A DNA stretch of 64,000 nt from Doris montereyensis (lineage: Eukaryota; Mollusca; Gastropoda; Nudibranchia; Dorididae): assembly GCA_037039925.1 (NCBI GenBank), contig JAXRKP010000219.1, positions 123,267 to 187,266 of the forward strand, written 5' to 3'. A program made the translations under genes and the position numbers. This document shows, one piece after another, positions 1-10,456 of the stretch (positions within the stretch are counted from its first letter, which is position 1; each line of letters begins with the position of its first letter). The notes below the pieces were generated by a model. That model saw only the letters and a program-made list of their open reading frames with translations, did not search any database and had not been told where the DNA came from.

Positions 1-35
1 AGAATCTAGAAGTCCAAGCCCCTATGAAAGCACGG
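1..35 (+). CDS. CDC27: CDC27 tentative exon, 3' end only
   Basis: Ends at a strong donor (ACGG|GTAAGA). Read so that one base is left over at the 3' end, it gives a Ser/Pro-rich peptide (SRSPSPYEST), and that phase joins correctly to the exon at 448. It would be part of the poorly conserved linker between the N- and C-terminal TPR blocks, so homology cannot confirm it. Confidence 0.45.
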
Positions 36-3000
36 GTAAGATTTGACAACAGACACATGATGGCATTATGTAGAAAGTTGTTTAACATGTTCTTAAGCCT
101 CCTCCAAGTTAAATCTCATCACCTCTGTGCTATTTTAACATATTATTTTGATGTGAATCACAGAAATATGTGGCCCAGCCATAGTCATAGATCTGGAAAA
201 AAGATCTTGAGAGCTTTTGCCATGATTAAGCTTTGGGTGATGGGTCTGTAATGCAATCATATGTTAAGTTGTAGTATACGTGTACATGGTAAGATTTGTG
301 AAGTTTTCCCAGGAAATGGCAGAGAAATTGGGGTTTGGTTTTTTTTTTCCCCAGTTGATATAATAACAAAGTTCTTACCACATTAGTAGAAGTTTCTCTT
401 TTGAGTTTGTATTCAATGTTTTTTTTCTCTTCTTGCCTCCTTTGTAGCCTGTCCAAAGAAGGGCCCAAGCTCGAGTAAATCCCCAGTTCTAAACTGGCCG
501 ATGACCCTGAAGAAGATGAAAGAACAAGAGTCTGTGTGAGTTGCTTGTGCTCTTGTTAAACGCTGTATTTTCTTTTTCTCTTTCCATGGTGATTTTCAGT
601 CCTAGCCTCTTGCACTCAAATTGGCTCGTATCTCTCTGTTTTCTCTCACACTCTCGCTCTCTCTTCCCCCTCTCTGCTCTCTGTCTGTCTGCTTGTCTCT
701 CTCTTTCTCTATCTCTTTTCTCTCTCTCTCTCTTTTCTTTCTGTCTCTCTCCTTCCCTCTCTCCCTTTCCCCCACCCCTCCTCCCTTTGTATTTCTTTCC
801 CACATCAGCCACTTTGCTTTCACTGCACTCTTTTCATGTCGCTCGTTTTCTTCATCAAAAATATTCTTTCATTTTCCTCTTTGTTTCATTTCACATTCAA
901 CGATAGTGTTGTTATTTATGTTGTCTGGTGATAATACACGTGCATAAAGGTTTACATATATATTCATAGGAATGCTCCTATACGACGTAGCTCAAGGCTG
1001 TTTGGAAACTCAAATTCAAATTCAAGTTCTGTGAAAGTAAGTTCTGGTGTGAAAAAAAACATATTGTTTTGCATAGTTGTTTGGGTTTTATTTTTGGTTT
1101 TGTTATTTTAGGGTGTTTTTTTTTTCGTTCAGTGTTCAAGTGTATTTTTATTCTCTCCATTGTGGCAGGTTTCCCGTGAAATCAGGGAAAACAAAAATAT
1201 TTCCCATCTCTGAAAATATGGGGGGGAGATATTTTGAGGACAAACATCAGGGAGATCAGGAAAAACTGGAGTCGACACAAACCTGACTTCGGACCATGAG
1301 GTCCCGGGATGTGAATCCTACCAAAGCTAGTTCCGACATTGTACTCCTCTGGGCTGACACCTAACACTAACATTTCACCCATTCAACCTGAGTGCAAATG
1401 GGTACAGGCACTGGTGTCTTGTCGGGGTGGTGATTATTATCACCCGTTCCGTAATGGTCATGAAGGAACTTTACTTTTCTCTTTTTTTTTTTTTTTTTAC
1501 TTAATTATAGGTGGATGAATTAGATCTGCTTTATTTCCTTTTATATTTGATTTGTATGTTAATATGGAGTTTCTTTCAACACACCTGGTCTTTTGTGTTT
1601 TAGGAGAATAACAAGAGCCAAACACCAGGGTCATTTACAGGTAATAAAGGTGTGAATAGAAGAACGAAAACTAGGATGACAAAATCACATCAGGAGCTTA
1701 ATGAAATCAATAAAGGTGAGAGCTAGGGTAAACACTTTGCCTCATTTTGTTTTTTGTTTTTTTTTATTGTCTTTAGACATCAAACGAACGTGTCTCTTCG
1801 AACATTGTTATGAGTTTTACGTGAAATCCACACCCTGTTGTGAAATCTCTTCTCTTTTCTATGTAAAGAAAAGGTGATTCGAGCTTAAGCGGGGGTGGGG
1901 GGCATATTAAGAGACATAGATCTAAACAGAAGATGTGCAGGTATTAATTCCTGAAACGTTAATACAGAAGTGGCGGTTTAAGAACACACCCTTTAAGAGA
2001 TCAAAAGCTTGTCACTCCATGCTGTAGGTTGATCGACACCTAGTCCAATTAGAGATGGACAATATAAAGGAGGTCCTGTGTACAGTTCAGAGCACGCTTA
2101 CGATCGCTTGTCTGTTTAAAGGGCAGTGCCGACAAAAGTTTTAAAAAATCATATCAAAACCCTGAAATCATCTTTGTTGTGTATGTGGGTAAAATCAGAT
2201 CCATGAAGTCAAATAAAATTCAGCCATGCATTTGTAGCATGACACACATTATACAAAAGAATTAACCAACAGGACGAAGAGAGACACAGTGAGAGAAAGA
2301 ATTAAGATAATCCTCTAAATTATTTCTTAGAAACATTTCCAGTTTGTCGGTTATATATGAAAATATGTCAATGTTAACATAAATTTTAAAGAAATTCCCA
2401 CTTGGACAATAAAGATTTATCTGATGCTGTGTGTTTTCAGGGGAGCTTTCCATAGATACCAAATGCTCCATGCAGCCAGAGATGCCTGTGGTAGATCAAA
2501 TCGTCCAAATGCAGCAACAGTCTTTGAGTGAGTGTGACAGATGAGATGGGGTGGGGTTTTATTTTTGTTACTTTTTTTCTGCCTTCTTTGCAATTAATTT
2601 GATCTATTATAATCTTTTTAGAATCTATTATTTTTCTGCTTTAAGAGTCAGAGAGTGTGATAGGATAGAAAGATAGAAGAGAATTAAGGGGAGCACAATG
2701 TGAATACTATAATGCCTTCAATTTTTTTGTCTTTCAACAGCTGGTGTTCTGTCTCTGTTGAAGACGGTGGGGAAGGCCTATGCGGCTTTGAGTCGGTACG
2801 ACTGCAAGACTGCCATCTCGCTTTTCTCTCAGTTGCCAGAGCATCAGTACAATACGGGTTGGATACTGGCTCAGGTGGGGCGGGCCTACTATGAACTCAT
2901 TGAATACCAACGAGTAAGTTTTTTTCCCTCTTTCTTTTTACTGCCTTGATGGGGGTTAGGGTTTTTGTTTGGGGGGGGGGTTGTACCAAGGCCTTTTCAA

Positions 3001-6000
3001 TGCGAGTGTCATATGCAAAGTTATGAATGGTGCTCTTTTTCTTTGAATCCAATTTTGGAAATGTGGTGACTATTGTGGGTGGTTGGCGGGTGCTACTGAT
3101 AGGTCCTACTTCTTTCCTGTCACTCTTGCGCTTGTGTTTCACTTTCATCTTGCTGTTTCCTCTTGGTTCACCCTGAAATCACTACAAATGGTGGACAGGG
3201 TAAATTTTAGCTAAACTTAAACGTCGCAACTATGACCATAAAAATGTGTGTGTAGCTCTAAACCAACTCACCTTATCTTTATTGGGCTTTTTGGTATTGT
3301 TCTTTTTTAATTTCCTTAGGCTGCCAAAGTCTTTGAAGAATTGAGAAGGAGAGAGCCATACCACATCGATGGATTGGACTGCTATAGCTCAGTCTTATGG
3401 CACCTACACAAGGAGGTTGAGTTATCGCTACTAGCGCAAGAATTAACGATCCCTAGACAAGACCTCTGCTCAGGGTTGGTTTGCCACTGGCAATTGCTTC
3501 AGTCTCCAGAAGGAACACGATGTTGCAATCAAGTTTTTCCAAAGGGCAATTCAGGTGAATTTCATGTCTGTCGTGGGTTTGATAAACATAAAGGTGTATG
3601 TACCTGCCATTGATCCCGATTTAATCGGAATCATCCCGATTTTTTAGCAAAAATTTGCAAAATTCCGATTTTCCGTTGGCTCATCCCAATTTTTTTGGTA
3701 ATATAACTGCAGTCGTTGCCTGGACAGCATTATTCCGTATATTCAGCGTGCGATTTTTGTTTTTAATCAGCCAACAGCCGGATGTCATGCCTATCCAGCA
3801 TTCATGTTATTATGAGTAATGGTGTGTCGATTCTTCGCTAATATATTATTCTCTTTGTCCATTGTTCAGAGTACTCGTGCTGTACTTGTTCGAGACTTTA
3901 AAAATCGTTGTGGGATTACATGTTATTGAGGCCTAGGCCTGCCATTATTACTAGGGCCTTGAATTTCAAACTGATCAAGCAGAAGGCTTCGCTGATATTC
4001 AATAACTTGTTAGATCTAGATCTAAACGTCCCTAGTATTAGGACGTCTAGATCTAGGTCTAAATGATCTGTATCTGTACTATATCTAATAAATCTAAATC
4101 AAGTCAAGATTAAAATCTTTGATACAAAATATGACTCCCCCTGCAGCAAAGTGCGATCACACGCGTGTCAGAGAGAGAAATATTGCTCGTGTGTGTGTAA
4201 AAAGAGAGAAATCGAGAGCATTTTCATGCATGTGTTTCATGCACTGTGAATGTGTGTGTTAGAGAGGGATTGAGCAACAATTTATGAAGTGAAAGGTAAA
4301 TGCAAGGAAGAATAGAGGTTGGATGATAATTGACAGGTATGTCTGACCGGTTAGCAGGAGTGGGGTGGGCATGTGTGTGTGAAGAGTGTGAAAATATGAT
4401 AGCAATGATTAGCAAGGTAAGTGACCACTCATGAGAAAGAGAGGCAAAGTGAGTGTGTCTTCCACTTCCAGTATGTAAACAATGAGTGGGAAGGAGGCAA
4501 CTGTAATGCTGATTTAGTACTAGAATTCAGGTTTATTGGCACGGGGGGAGGGGGGTATTTTTACTTTGGAAAAGGCAGAACCAGCGTCAACAATGACCGT
4601 ATTTTATTATTATTAAGTTCAAGACTAGGCGACCGGCTGACTCTATACCTGAAATCGTTCATGTATCCTGATTTTTTCCCCAGGATCCTAAAAAAATTTA
4701 CATCTCTGTCCTATTTTTTTTTTAATTTAGAGTGGCAGGTCTGGGTGTATCATAAGAATGATGCTTTTCAGTAGGCGCTAAAAAGTGATATTGTATGAAA
4801 ATGATATCACACCGAATCGTACTGTGCTTTTTCAGGCGAAAGTAATTAATAATAAAGATGTTGCTACTTGTTGATGTCTTTTTCAAAATTAGCATGGGTG
4901 TAATAACTCATAATATACCTCTTTGCTTGAGATACAAAAAATGTGGTCTATCATATGGTACACCTTTGGATTTTAGAACGTCAAGGTATTTAAGGTCAAT
5001 TCATCTTATTCTTTTTTTCTGATGCAGTGGTAGCAAAAGAAAAAAATGGTTAAAGATTGATGACAAGCGTTTGTATATCGTCACTGCAGAATTCTCTGAA
5101 ATACGTGAAAAATAGCCAAGACTGTTGTTATGTCAAATATAATAGAATTTTGAAATTAAAACGTTGAGTCGGTTAAATTCTTTTTTGCGAACTACAACTT
5201 AACTCTTTATGTCTGCACTTGAATTCCACAAATGGACACAGCCATTTTACGTACCAGTAGCTCGATATATTTGCTTATCTACATATTCCAATCATGATTC
5301 AAAACGCGCTACCTTTCTGCTTTCAGGTGGACCCGTCATTTGTCTATGCTTATAGTCTGTTGGCACTGGAGTACATCTATCTAGAGGAATTTGATAAGGC
5401 CTTGACGTGTTTCCGCAATGCCACAAGGCTAGATCCTCGACATTACCAGGCATGGTAGGTTTCCGTGTCATGTTTTTGATTTGATTTTTTTATTTTGCCC
5501 CGACCGCCCTGTAAACAGCCAAGGGATCTTTAACATGCACAGAGTGTTGTGATCTGCACACAGGATCTCTTTTTTATTGCCCGTCTCCGATGGGACTAGG
5601 TGCCGATTCATCTTCTTTGGTTGAGAGGCAGACACAATGCCTCTGGACTACCGAATCTCCCTCCTCGGTGTGAAAAGCATTTAAGATCTTTGATGTCCTT
5701 CAGAATTAAATTTCAATTGAATTCCAGGTAGTTAAACGTTTTCACCCATTTTGATTGTACAATTTAGTTTCCCACTTTGGATAAACTGAAATGTTAATAT
5801 ATATCTTTTTTACCTATATTTTATATATTTTCCTCTTTTATTGCATCTCGCATCAGGTATGGTGTGGGCATGATCTACTACAAGCAAGAAAAATTTAATT
5901 TAGCAGAGATTCACTACCGCAAGGCCTTGTCTATTAACCCATCCAGTTCAATTTTGATGTGTCACATCGGAGTGGTATGTATCGTAATTAAATAAACTAG

Positions 6001-9000
6001 TACGTTACTGGTCTGTTAAAACGATAAGCTGTCAGTGTCACAGTCAAATGGTCATTCTCTTTTTTCTGGCAAGAATTTTTTTTTTTTTGATATGCGCAGA
6101 CTTTCTCAGCTGTGCGTTCCCTTTTTCCCTAGTACGTGCGGACAATTCTTAACCGTGTATTCTTTTTCTGCCTGGTGTGCACACACGCACAGCTCAGAGG
6201 GAATATTGGTCAAGATCAACGCTTATTTTGCTAGGTTATAATGTTGCATAATGCAAAGCCTCGTCAAATTGCATTGTTAAAGAGCTTTGTGTCATCAGTA
6301 GTTAGCCTGTCGGACTTTGGATCAGGATGTCCCAGGTTTGAATCCTAGCAAAGTTAGGTCTGATGTTGTGTTCCTTAGGAAAGACACTTAAATATATTTT
6401 CCTCACCAGTGTTACTGACTAAGTAAGGACAGAAGAGAGTATTTAAATTTTGTGGATGATTGAATTGATTGTCTTCATCAAAAGGAGAATGAGAGTTAAT
6501 ATTAAGTTTCTTGTTTTTCCTCTTTTTACCTGCCAACTTTTTTTCTTTTTTCTGTTTTTTTCTCTCAAGAATTTATATAGTATAGACACTTTTTTGTGTC
6601 AAAATCAGACTTTAGTGTTCTCATGCTTGATTTTATTTTCTCAATCTGTTTCAGGCACAACACGCTCAACAGAAAACAGATTTGTCACTTATCACTTTAA
6701 ATGCAGCCATCAAGTCGGATCCAAAGAACGCCCTGTGCATGTTCCACAGAGCCTCCATTTTGTTTGCCATTGATAAACACAAAGTAAGAGACTTTTTTTA
6801 ACAAGTATGGACAAACATTGGGTAGATAATATTATACGGCTCAAAGATTGGTAGGCTTATTCCTATGAGCAATTTCTTTTTATGTCTTTATTAAAAACTT
6901 TACATATAAATAGACATTGATCTGAGAATCGTTTCTAGTTCAATGATAAACTGGCAAATGCTCTTTTGTGTCTCTCATACTCTCAGAATCAGGTACTCCC
7001 TTAGGAATCAACTTTACTCGCCCTAGGAATCAACTTTACTCGTATGTTGTATTGACTTAACCTTCTCATATTGTCTCATCATATTATGATTATCTTCATT
7101 AAAAATTTTCTCTCTTACCAGGACGCTCTTGAAGAATTGGAAGCACTCAAGCAAATTATTCCACGAGAATCTCTGGTTTACTTCCTGATGGGGAAGGTAG
7201 GCATATCGGCTTTAAATGAAATTCCACAACACGAAACTCGAATCAATAGAGTGCACCAGTACAAATCTGGGAAATGCGATGTCCCGGCCAAAGATCTTGA
7301 ATTAGCTGTATGTGTAGCTAGATTGTGGGCGGTTGGTGGGTGCTGCTGTTAGATCTTACTTTTTCCTTTTACTCTTTGATTTATTTTTTCTTTCACCTTT
7401 CTGTTTCTTTTTAATTCAGCCTGCGTAAATTTCAATGAAACAAGCAAAGTTGCTAGATTATTGGTAGTAAAAGTTGGAGCGAAAGGGTTTTTAGAAACCA
7501 TCAATGAATGCTCTCTGAAAGTACTTCAATGGCGGAGGAAAAGTGTGCAAGACTACTCAAACAGCTGGCAGAAATAGTTCTAAAGGAACAGATCAGAGGT
7601 TGCTTCATACATACACGATAAAACTTCCATTATGTAAGGGGTTTAATTGGCAGCTTGGCAAAAATTTACTGAAACAATCAGACAACTCTATTAACATAGT
7701 TAGCTTATACACGTAACTTATATATGGGAGAGTGTTTGGGGATCACACAGACAGGCAGAGACATTATTTTATTTATAAATGACCAAACGTTTATCCCATT
7801 AGATCACGTTAAACTTAATTCAGTGGAGAAAAGGAAATTCAGGACGGTGACTTTCGTCTCATCATAGCAGATTGACGTGTGCTTGTATTGATTTTTCTTG
7901 TAATGTATTGATTTTAGTCTTGAAATTGAGAATGAAAGAGAGACTGAAAATGAAAGAGATGAATTTTTGTTGTAATTTATTCATTTTGATTTGAAACGTG
8001 ACCAGAGCAAATTTCCTTTTAGACAAATAAAGACATCTTATCTTAATCTTATATTTGTTACTCATTACTGACTCAACATTTTTATTGTACATTTCATCGC
8101 ACGCAGGTTCATAAAAAGTTGGGCAACACAGATCTGGCTATGATGAACTTTTCCTGGGCCATGGACCTTGACCCCAAGGGTCTCAACAACCAGATCAAGG
8201 AAGCTGTTGACAAGCGGCATGTCACAGAGGAAGACGACCCGTTAGCGCGGCTAGAACAGGAAGAATCAGGTGAGTTTTGGTTTCAGCCTACTAGGATATA
8301 AACTAAGTGAAGTACCATCAAGATTGTTACTATTCTATTGTAAAGTAAAGTTCCTTCAAGGCCGTTGCGGCCCTTTAGAGGCAGAGCTTATCCCGGTTTC
8401 AATAGCATGAGACAGAGCACGTGATGATAATAATCATCTCCTGGCCAGGATGCTAGTCTGAAGCAGGTTTTTTTCTCTCAAGCCAGTGTCTGTACCCATT
8501 TCCACCTGGGTAGAATAGGAGAAAATGTGCGTTAAAATGTCTTTCCCGAGGAACACAGCTTCGGACTTAGCTTTGCTAGGATTTGAACCCTAGACCTCAT
8601 GATCCCCAGTCCAGCAATCTAATCGCTCGACCACTGACACCATGCTTTAATGGAAAGAGCTAGAACTTCTTCCTATTTCTATAGTGTGATGTTACATCAT
8701 CTTCAGGACAGAATTCTAGTCTGCTGGTTATTTTTTTTAATTCTATGTGTACCCTTAGAAGTACTTGCGTATAGTATTAGTAGATGTTTTTCATGACTGC
8801 CTGGATAAGACAAGCTGTATTGCTCAGCAGCTATGTTTCCATAATGTTATTCGATATGGAAAATAACGAAGGGAAATGATTAATGTACAAGTATATTGTT
8901 TCCCTTAACCTCGCTTACGCGACCTGACACCCAAATAGTAAAAATAGGGGGGTACAGACTCAGTGACCTGTCGCTAGTATAGGCGCCTGTAGCCCCGTCG

Positions 9001-9803
9001 GTAGAGTGTCAAGAGACCCAAGTTCAATTCCCTGTCCAAGCAATTTTTCTCGCCCTCCCGTCAACCCAGAAGTGAAATGGGCAGCTATTCAGACATGTCG
9101 AAAGTAAAGTCGGTGTGGAAAGCTGTGGCAAACTACTACATTGTGCCATATGCCTTGAAAACTCAGCAGGACTCTTTTTCTCCTGGCTACCCTAGGCTCA
9201 TTTCAGAGTGAGGGTACTTTAATTTACTTATCGACAGTGAAAGTCGCCAACCCTGTAAGTCTAAAATTAGTAACACCTATTTTTTTTTTAACATTAGGAA
9301 GCCCCTATGCTTCGTCTAGTTAGAATTCCGTGGCACACGATCCAATAGAAATCTGTATAATAACCATGTGAGCAATGCGTGTATCCCTATTCGGTCTAGT
9401 TTTTGACACTTGCACACCTTGTATGTCTGGGAAAATAGATTAAAAAGCACAGCATCATTTTCTTTGATTTTCTCAAATCATCCAAAATTGGACTTGCACT
9501 TGCACAGTTTGCGACTTTCACCGTCAATATAGAACTATTACTTACATTTCTTTAAAAACAAAATAATAATAGTGAAATATTTATTAAGTAGTATGTCCTT
9601 TTATGGCTAACAAAAATGTTCCTATCATCCATCCATTTCTTCCATGTACAGCCCAAGAGAGCGAAGGAGCCAGTGCGATAGATGTAACGGGAGACGGCGA
9701 TGGCGGTGAAATGAGTCAGGATGAGTCGACCAATGAAATGGGAGCCATAAGCCTGATGGTGGCTGCCGACCTTCACGCGTTAGAGAGTGACGAGAGTTTG
9801 TGA
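1..9803 (+). CDS. CDC27: CDC27/APC3, C-terminal half (13 exons, 5' end outside window)
   Basis: Encodes the TPR scaffold subunit APC3 of the nuclear anaphase-promoting complex/cyclosome, the ubiquitin ligase that targets cyclins and securin; in known APC3 proteins the C-terminal TPR superhelix binds the IR tail of CDC20/CDH1 and APC10. Visible exons: 1-35 (tentative), 448-535, 970-1036, 1604-1715, 2441-2527, 2741-2913, 3320-3554, 5327-5454, 5857-5974, 6655-6783, 7122-7196, 8107-8269, 9652-9803. Codon phase agrees at every junction. Joined, they give about 520 residues: a low-complexity linker containing IRRSSRLF, then tandem TPRs with hallmark strings YNTGWILAQVGRAYYEL, GMIYYKQEKF, ESLVYFLMGK and MNFSWAMDLDPKG, and the family tail LHALESDES before TGA at 9801-9803. 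The dimerising N-terminal TPRs lie upstream. One extra base near 3451 breaks exon 3320-3554. Identity is firm; the exon at 1-35 is not. Confidence 0.96.
448..535 (+). CDS. CDC27: CDC27 linker exon
   Basis: Acceptor TTTGTAG at 441-447, donor GTGAGT at 536. The only frame that fits both neighbours reads CPKKGPSSSKSPVLN and onward to QESV. It is a Ser/Lys-rich disordered linker with little conservation; support is splice sites plus phase (enters phase 1, leaves phase 2). Confidence 0.72.
536..969. other. CDC27 intron with impure CT tract
   Basis: This intron holds a pyrimidine-rich, impure TCTCTC tract (about 625-790). The long open frames across it on both strands (Ser/Leu- or Arg/Glu-rich) are products of that tract, not genes. 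Confidence 0.8.
970..1036 (+). CDS. CDC27: CDC27 linker exon with RRSSRLF motif
   Basis: Acceptor ATAG at 966-969, donor GTAAGT at 1037. It encodes NAPIRRSSRLFGNSNSN, matching the conserved 'N-A-x-x-RRSSRLF' block of animal CDC27 linkers. Confidence 0.9.
1270..1478 (+). mobile_element. SINE family A copy (tRNA-derived), 5' part degenerate
   Basis: Contains CATGAGGTCCCGG followed by a B-box-like GTGAATCCTA, then the family body (fast-evolving core, GTGCAAATGGGTACAGGCAC, ATTATCACCCGTTCC) and the tail GAAGGAACTTTACTTTT. The same body occurs on both strands elsewhere in the window. It lies in the CDC27 intron 1037-1603. Confidence 0.8.
1604..1715 (+). CDS. CDC27: CDC27 linker exon, basic
   Basis: Acceptor TTTTAG, donor GTGAGA at 1716. 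It reads ENNKSQTPGSFTGNKG, then a basic tract (RRTKTRMTK). This is comparable in place to the Lys-rich stretch before the C-terminal TPRs of vertebrate CDC27. Phase 0 in, phase 1 out. Confidence 0.82.
2022..2215 (+). mobile_element. SINE family B copy, degenerate
   Basis: Matches the family B body: GATCGACACCTAGTCC, a diverged GTGTACAGTTCAGAGC, GTTTAAAGGGCAGTGCCGAC and GTGTATGTGGGTAAAATCAGA. Intronic in CDC27. Confidence 0.7.
2441..2527 (+). CDS. CDC27: CDC27 linker exon before C-terminal TPRs
   Basis: Acceptor GTGTTTTCAG, donor GTGAGT at 2528. It encodes ELSIDTKCSMQPEMPVVDQ followed by a Gln-rich end, the last linker segment before the TPR array. Phase 1 on both sides matches the neighbours. 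Confidence 0.82.
2741..2913 (+). CDS. CDC27: CDC27 TPR exon
   Basis: Acceptor TTTCAACAG, donor GTAAGT at 2914. It encodes the first C-terminal TPR pair, including GKAYAALSRYDCKTAISLF and QYNTGWILAQVGRAYYEL. The latter is one of the most conserved parts of APC3. Confidence 0.96.
3070..3205 (+). mobile_element. Short interspersed repeat family D copy
   Basis: Core: GTAGGTCCTACTTCTTTCC-like start, TTTCATCTTGCTGTTTCCTC, CACCCTGAAATCACTACAAA, TGGTGGACAGGGTAAATTT. This core recurs at least ten times in the window, on both strands (for example 7322, 23385 on -, 32455 on -, 50925, 59085, 61380). Confidence 0.75.
3320..3554 (+). CDS. CDC27: CDC27 TPR exon carrying a +1 indel
   Basis: Acceptor CCTTAG, donor GTGAAT at 3555. 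The first part reads AAKVFEELRRREPYHIDGL through WHLHKEVELSLLAQELT. After about 3450 the conserved frame moves by one base and continues DKTSAQGWFATGNCFSLQ and EHDVAIKFFQRAIQ to the donor. The length is 235 nt; removing one C of the CCC at 3451-3453 gives 234 nt, so the exon then enters and leaves in phase 0, as both neighbours require. Confidence 0.93.
3601..4743 (+). mobile_element. hAT-like non-autonomous transposon, copy 1
   Basis: The left end reads TACCTGCCATTGATCCCGAT. The right end, reverse-complemented, reads CAGACCTGCCACTCTAAATT. Flanks are GGTGTATG (3593-3600) and GGTGTATC (4744-4751), a 7/8 target-site duplication of the 8-bp size typical of hAT elements. The left subterminal part has CCCGAT..AATCGG palindromes, shared with copy 2 at 24602-25915 in the opposite orientation. 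No transposase is recognised. It sits in the CDC27 intron 3555-5326. Confidence 0.8.
5327..5454 (+). CDS. CDC27: CDC27 TPR exon
   Basis: Acceptor CTTTCAG, donor GTAGGT at 5455. It encodes VDPSFVYAYSLLALEYIYL then DKALTCFRNATRLDPRHY, the canonical TPR pair with the PRHYxAW signature. It leaves in phase 2, and the Trp codon is completed in the next exon. Confidence 0.96.
5472..5688 (-). mobile_element. SINE family B copy
   Basis: On the plus strand it reads CCTGTAAACAGCCAAGGGAT, CACAGAGTGTTGTGATCTGC and TCTCCGATGGGACTAGGTG, the reverse complement of family B. The TCCGAT..GGGACTAGGTG block and the AATGCCTCTGGACTACCGA head are well kept. CDC27 intron. Confidence 0.85.
5857..5974 (+). CDS. CDC27: CDC27 TPR exon
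   Basis: Acceptor CATCAG, donor GTATGT at 5975. It encodes WYGVGMIYYKQEKFNLAEIH and SINPSSSILMCHIGV. The YGxGxIYYKQEKF string is diagnostic for APC3. Confidence 0.96.
6295..6425 (+). mobile_element. SINE family A copy, 3'-truncated
   Basis: tRNA-like head GTTAGCCTGTCGGACTTTGG, B box GGTTTGAATCC, then GTTGTGTTCCTTAGGAAAGA; the family body after this point is missing. CDC27 intron. Confidence 0.75.
6655..6783 (+). CDS. CDC27: CDC27 TPR exon
   Basis: Acceptor TGTTTCAG, donor GTAAGA at 6784. It encodes 43 codons, including AQHAQQKTDLSLITLNAAIK and DPKNALCMFHRASILFA, matching the APC3 segment with DPKNxLCxFHRASxLFA. Confidence 0.95.
7122..7196 (+). CDS. CDC27: CDC27 TPR exon
   Basis: Acceptor CTTACCAG, donor GTAGGC at 7197. 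It encodes 25 codons, DALEELEALKQIIPRESLVY then FLMGK, phase 0 on both sides. The conserved block KQIxPxESLVYFLxGKV continues into the next exon. Confidence 0.96.
7322..7440 (+). mobile_element. Family D repeat copy
   Basis: GGCGGTTGGTGGGTGCTGCT, AGATCTTACTTTTTCC and TTTCACCTTTCTGTTTCTTT, then TAAATTTCAATGAAACAAGC. It is a decayed family D unit in a CDC27 intron. Confidence 0.7.
8107..8269 (+). CDS. CDC27: CDC27 last TPR exon
   Basis: Acceptor ACGCAG, donor GTGAGT at 8270. It encodes VHKKLGNTDLAMMNFSWAMD, LDPKGLNNQIKEAVDKR and an acidic start of the tail (EEDDPLARLEQEES). It leaves in phase 1. Confidence 0.96.
8343..8644 (-). mobile_element. SINE family A copy, near full length
   Basis: Reverse complement of family A: it starts at the GTTCCTTCAAGGCC tail and runs through TTATCCCGGTTTCAATAGCA to GCTAGGATTTGAACCCTAGA (B box complement) and ACCTCATGATCC. 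The head ends near CCACTGACACC. CDC27 intron. Confidence 0.85.
8975..9220 (+). mobile_element. SINE family C copy
   Basis: tRNA-like head TAGCCCCGTCGGTAGAGTGT and B box AAGTTCAATTCCCTG, then the body CTCGCCCTCCCGTCAACCCA and AGTGAAATGGGCAGCTATTC. The same body is at 22690-22900. CDC27 last intron. Confidence 0.82.
9231..9527 (+). mobile_element. MITE copy 1 (GTGAAAGTCGC inverted ends)
   Basis: Left end TCGACAGTGAAAGTCGCCAA; the right end reversed is TTGACGGTGAAAGTCGCAAA. Both are flanked by TA, compatible with a Tc1/mariner-type target duplication. The interior (TCTAAAATTAGTAACACC, AGGAAGCCCCTATGCTTCGT, CCAATAGAAAT) is shared with copies at 15811 and 50455. It has no coding capacity. Confidence 0.85.
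9652..9803 (+). CDS. CDC27: CDC27 terminal coding exon
   Basis: Acceptor ATGTACAG at 9644-9651; stop TGA at 9801-9803. It encodes a Gly/Asp/Glu-rich tail ending AADLHALESDESL, equivalent to the LHAAESDEF C-terminus of vertebrate CDC27. Confidence 0.95.
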
Positions 9804-10456
9804 TGATGCTGCTGTGTCTGTGATGGCGTCACATGAGCGTTCCGTCTTTCTTTTGTATAGTTTTTATGATTTCTGTTATTTGTAGGTGCATTTTTCTGTT
9901 CTCATTTTTTAATAACGGTCTTACATCAAATCAATGCCAACATTTCTCAACATTACTGCCCCTGTCCCCACCGTTTTTCGCCTGGTGACTCTTTCTTTTT
10001 TGTTACTTCTGCTGTTCAATTGCTTATGTCAATTTTTTTCATTTAATTTAAGCTGGAAAGCGAAATGCATTTTTCACTTCAGATTCAGAAAAGAAGAGAG
10101 AAAAAGCGCTGGTGAGCTTCTAAAAACAAGTTACCGCCATTTTGTCACTTATATGAGATTTTTACTGTGGTAGGTTTAAATAGGGATGCCTAAATGGAGT
10201 TCTAAAATTCTGTGGTTTAGATATATATGGCTTTTGACATCAATTCTTATTGTAGCATCTTCAAAGATTATACTTGAGGGAAAGGATATATATATATATA
10301 TAGTGATGGCAGTGATGTTCATGGAGATGATTTTGTCCTTGCATACACAATGTCTCAGGGTGTTTTTTATAACATTACAGGATATTAACCGTGAACTAGC
10401 AATATTTTGCTAAGTTAGAAAATTCATCTTGTCATCATCACCTTAAATCAAATAAA
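9804..10456 (+). other. Probable CDC27 3' UTR
   Basis: T-rich sequence after the CDC27 stop with no open frame of interest. The first AATAAA is at 10451-10456. Later AATAAA hexamers at 12545, 12871 and 13035 could serve instead, so the true transcript end is uncertain. Confidence 0.4.

Noticed and set aside
490..535. Alternative frame KLADDPEEDERTR in the CDC27 exon at 448
   Set aside because: It looks like a plausible acidic linker, but its exit phase does not fit the next exon, which is firmly placed by RRSSRLF.
602..906. Long Ser/Leu- and Arg/Glu-rich open frames on both strands
   Set aside because: They are products of a CT/GA-rich tract in a CDC27 intron and have no domain content.
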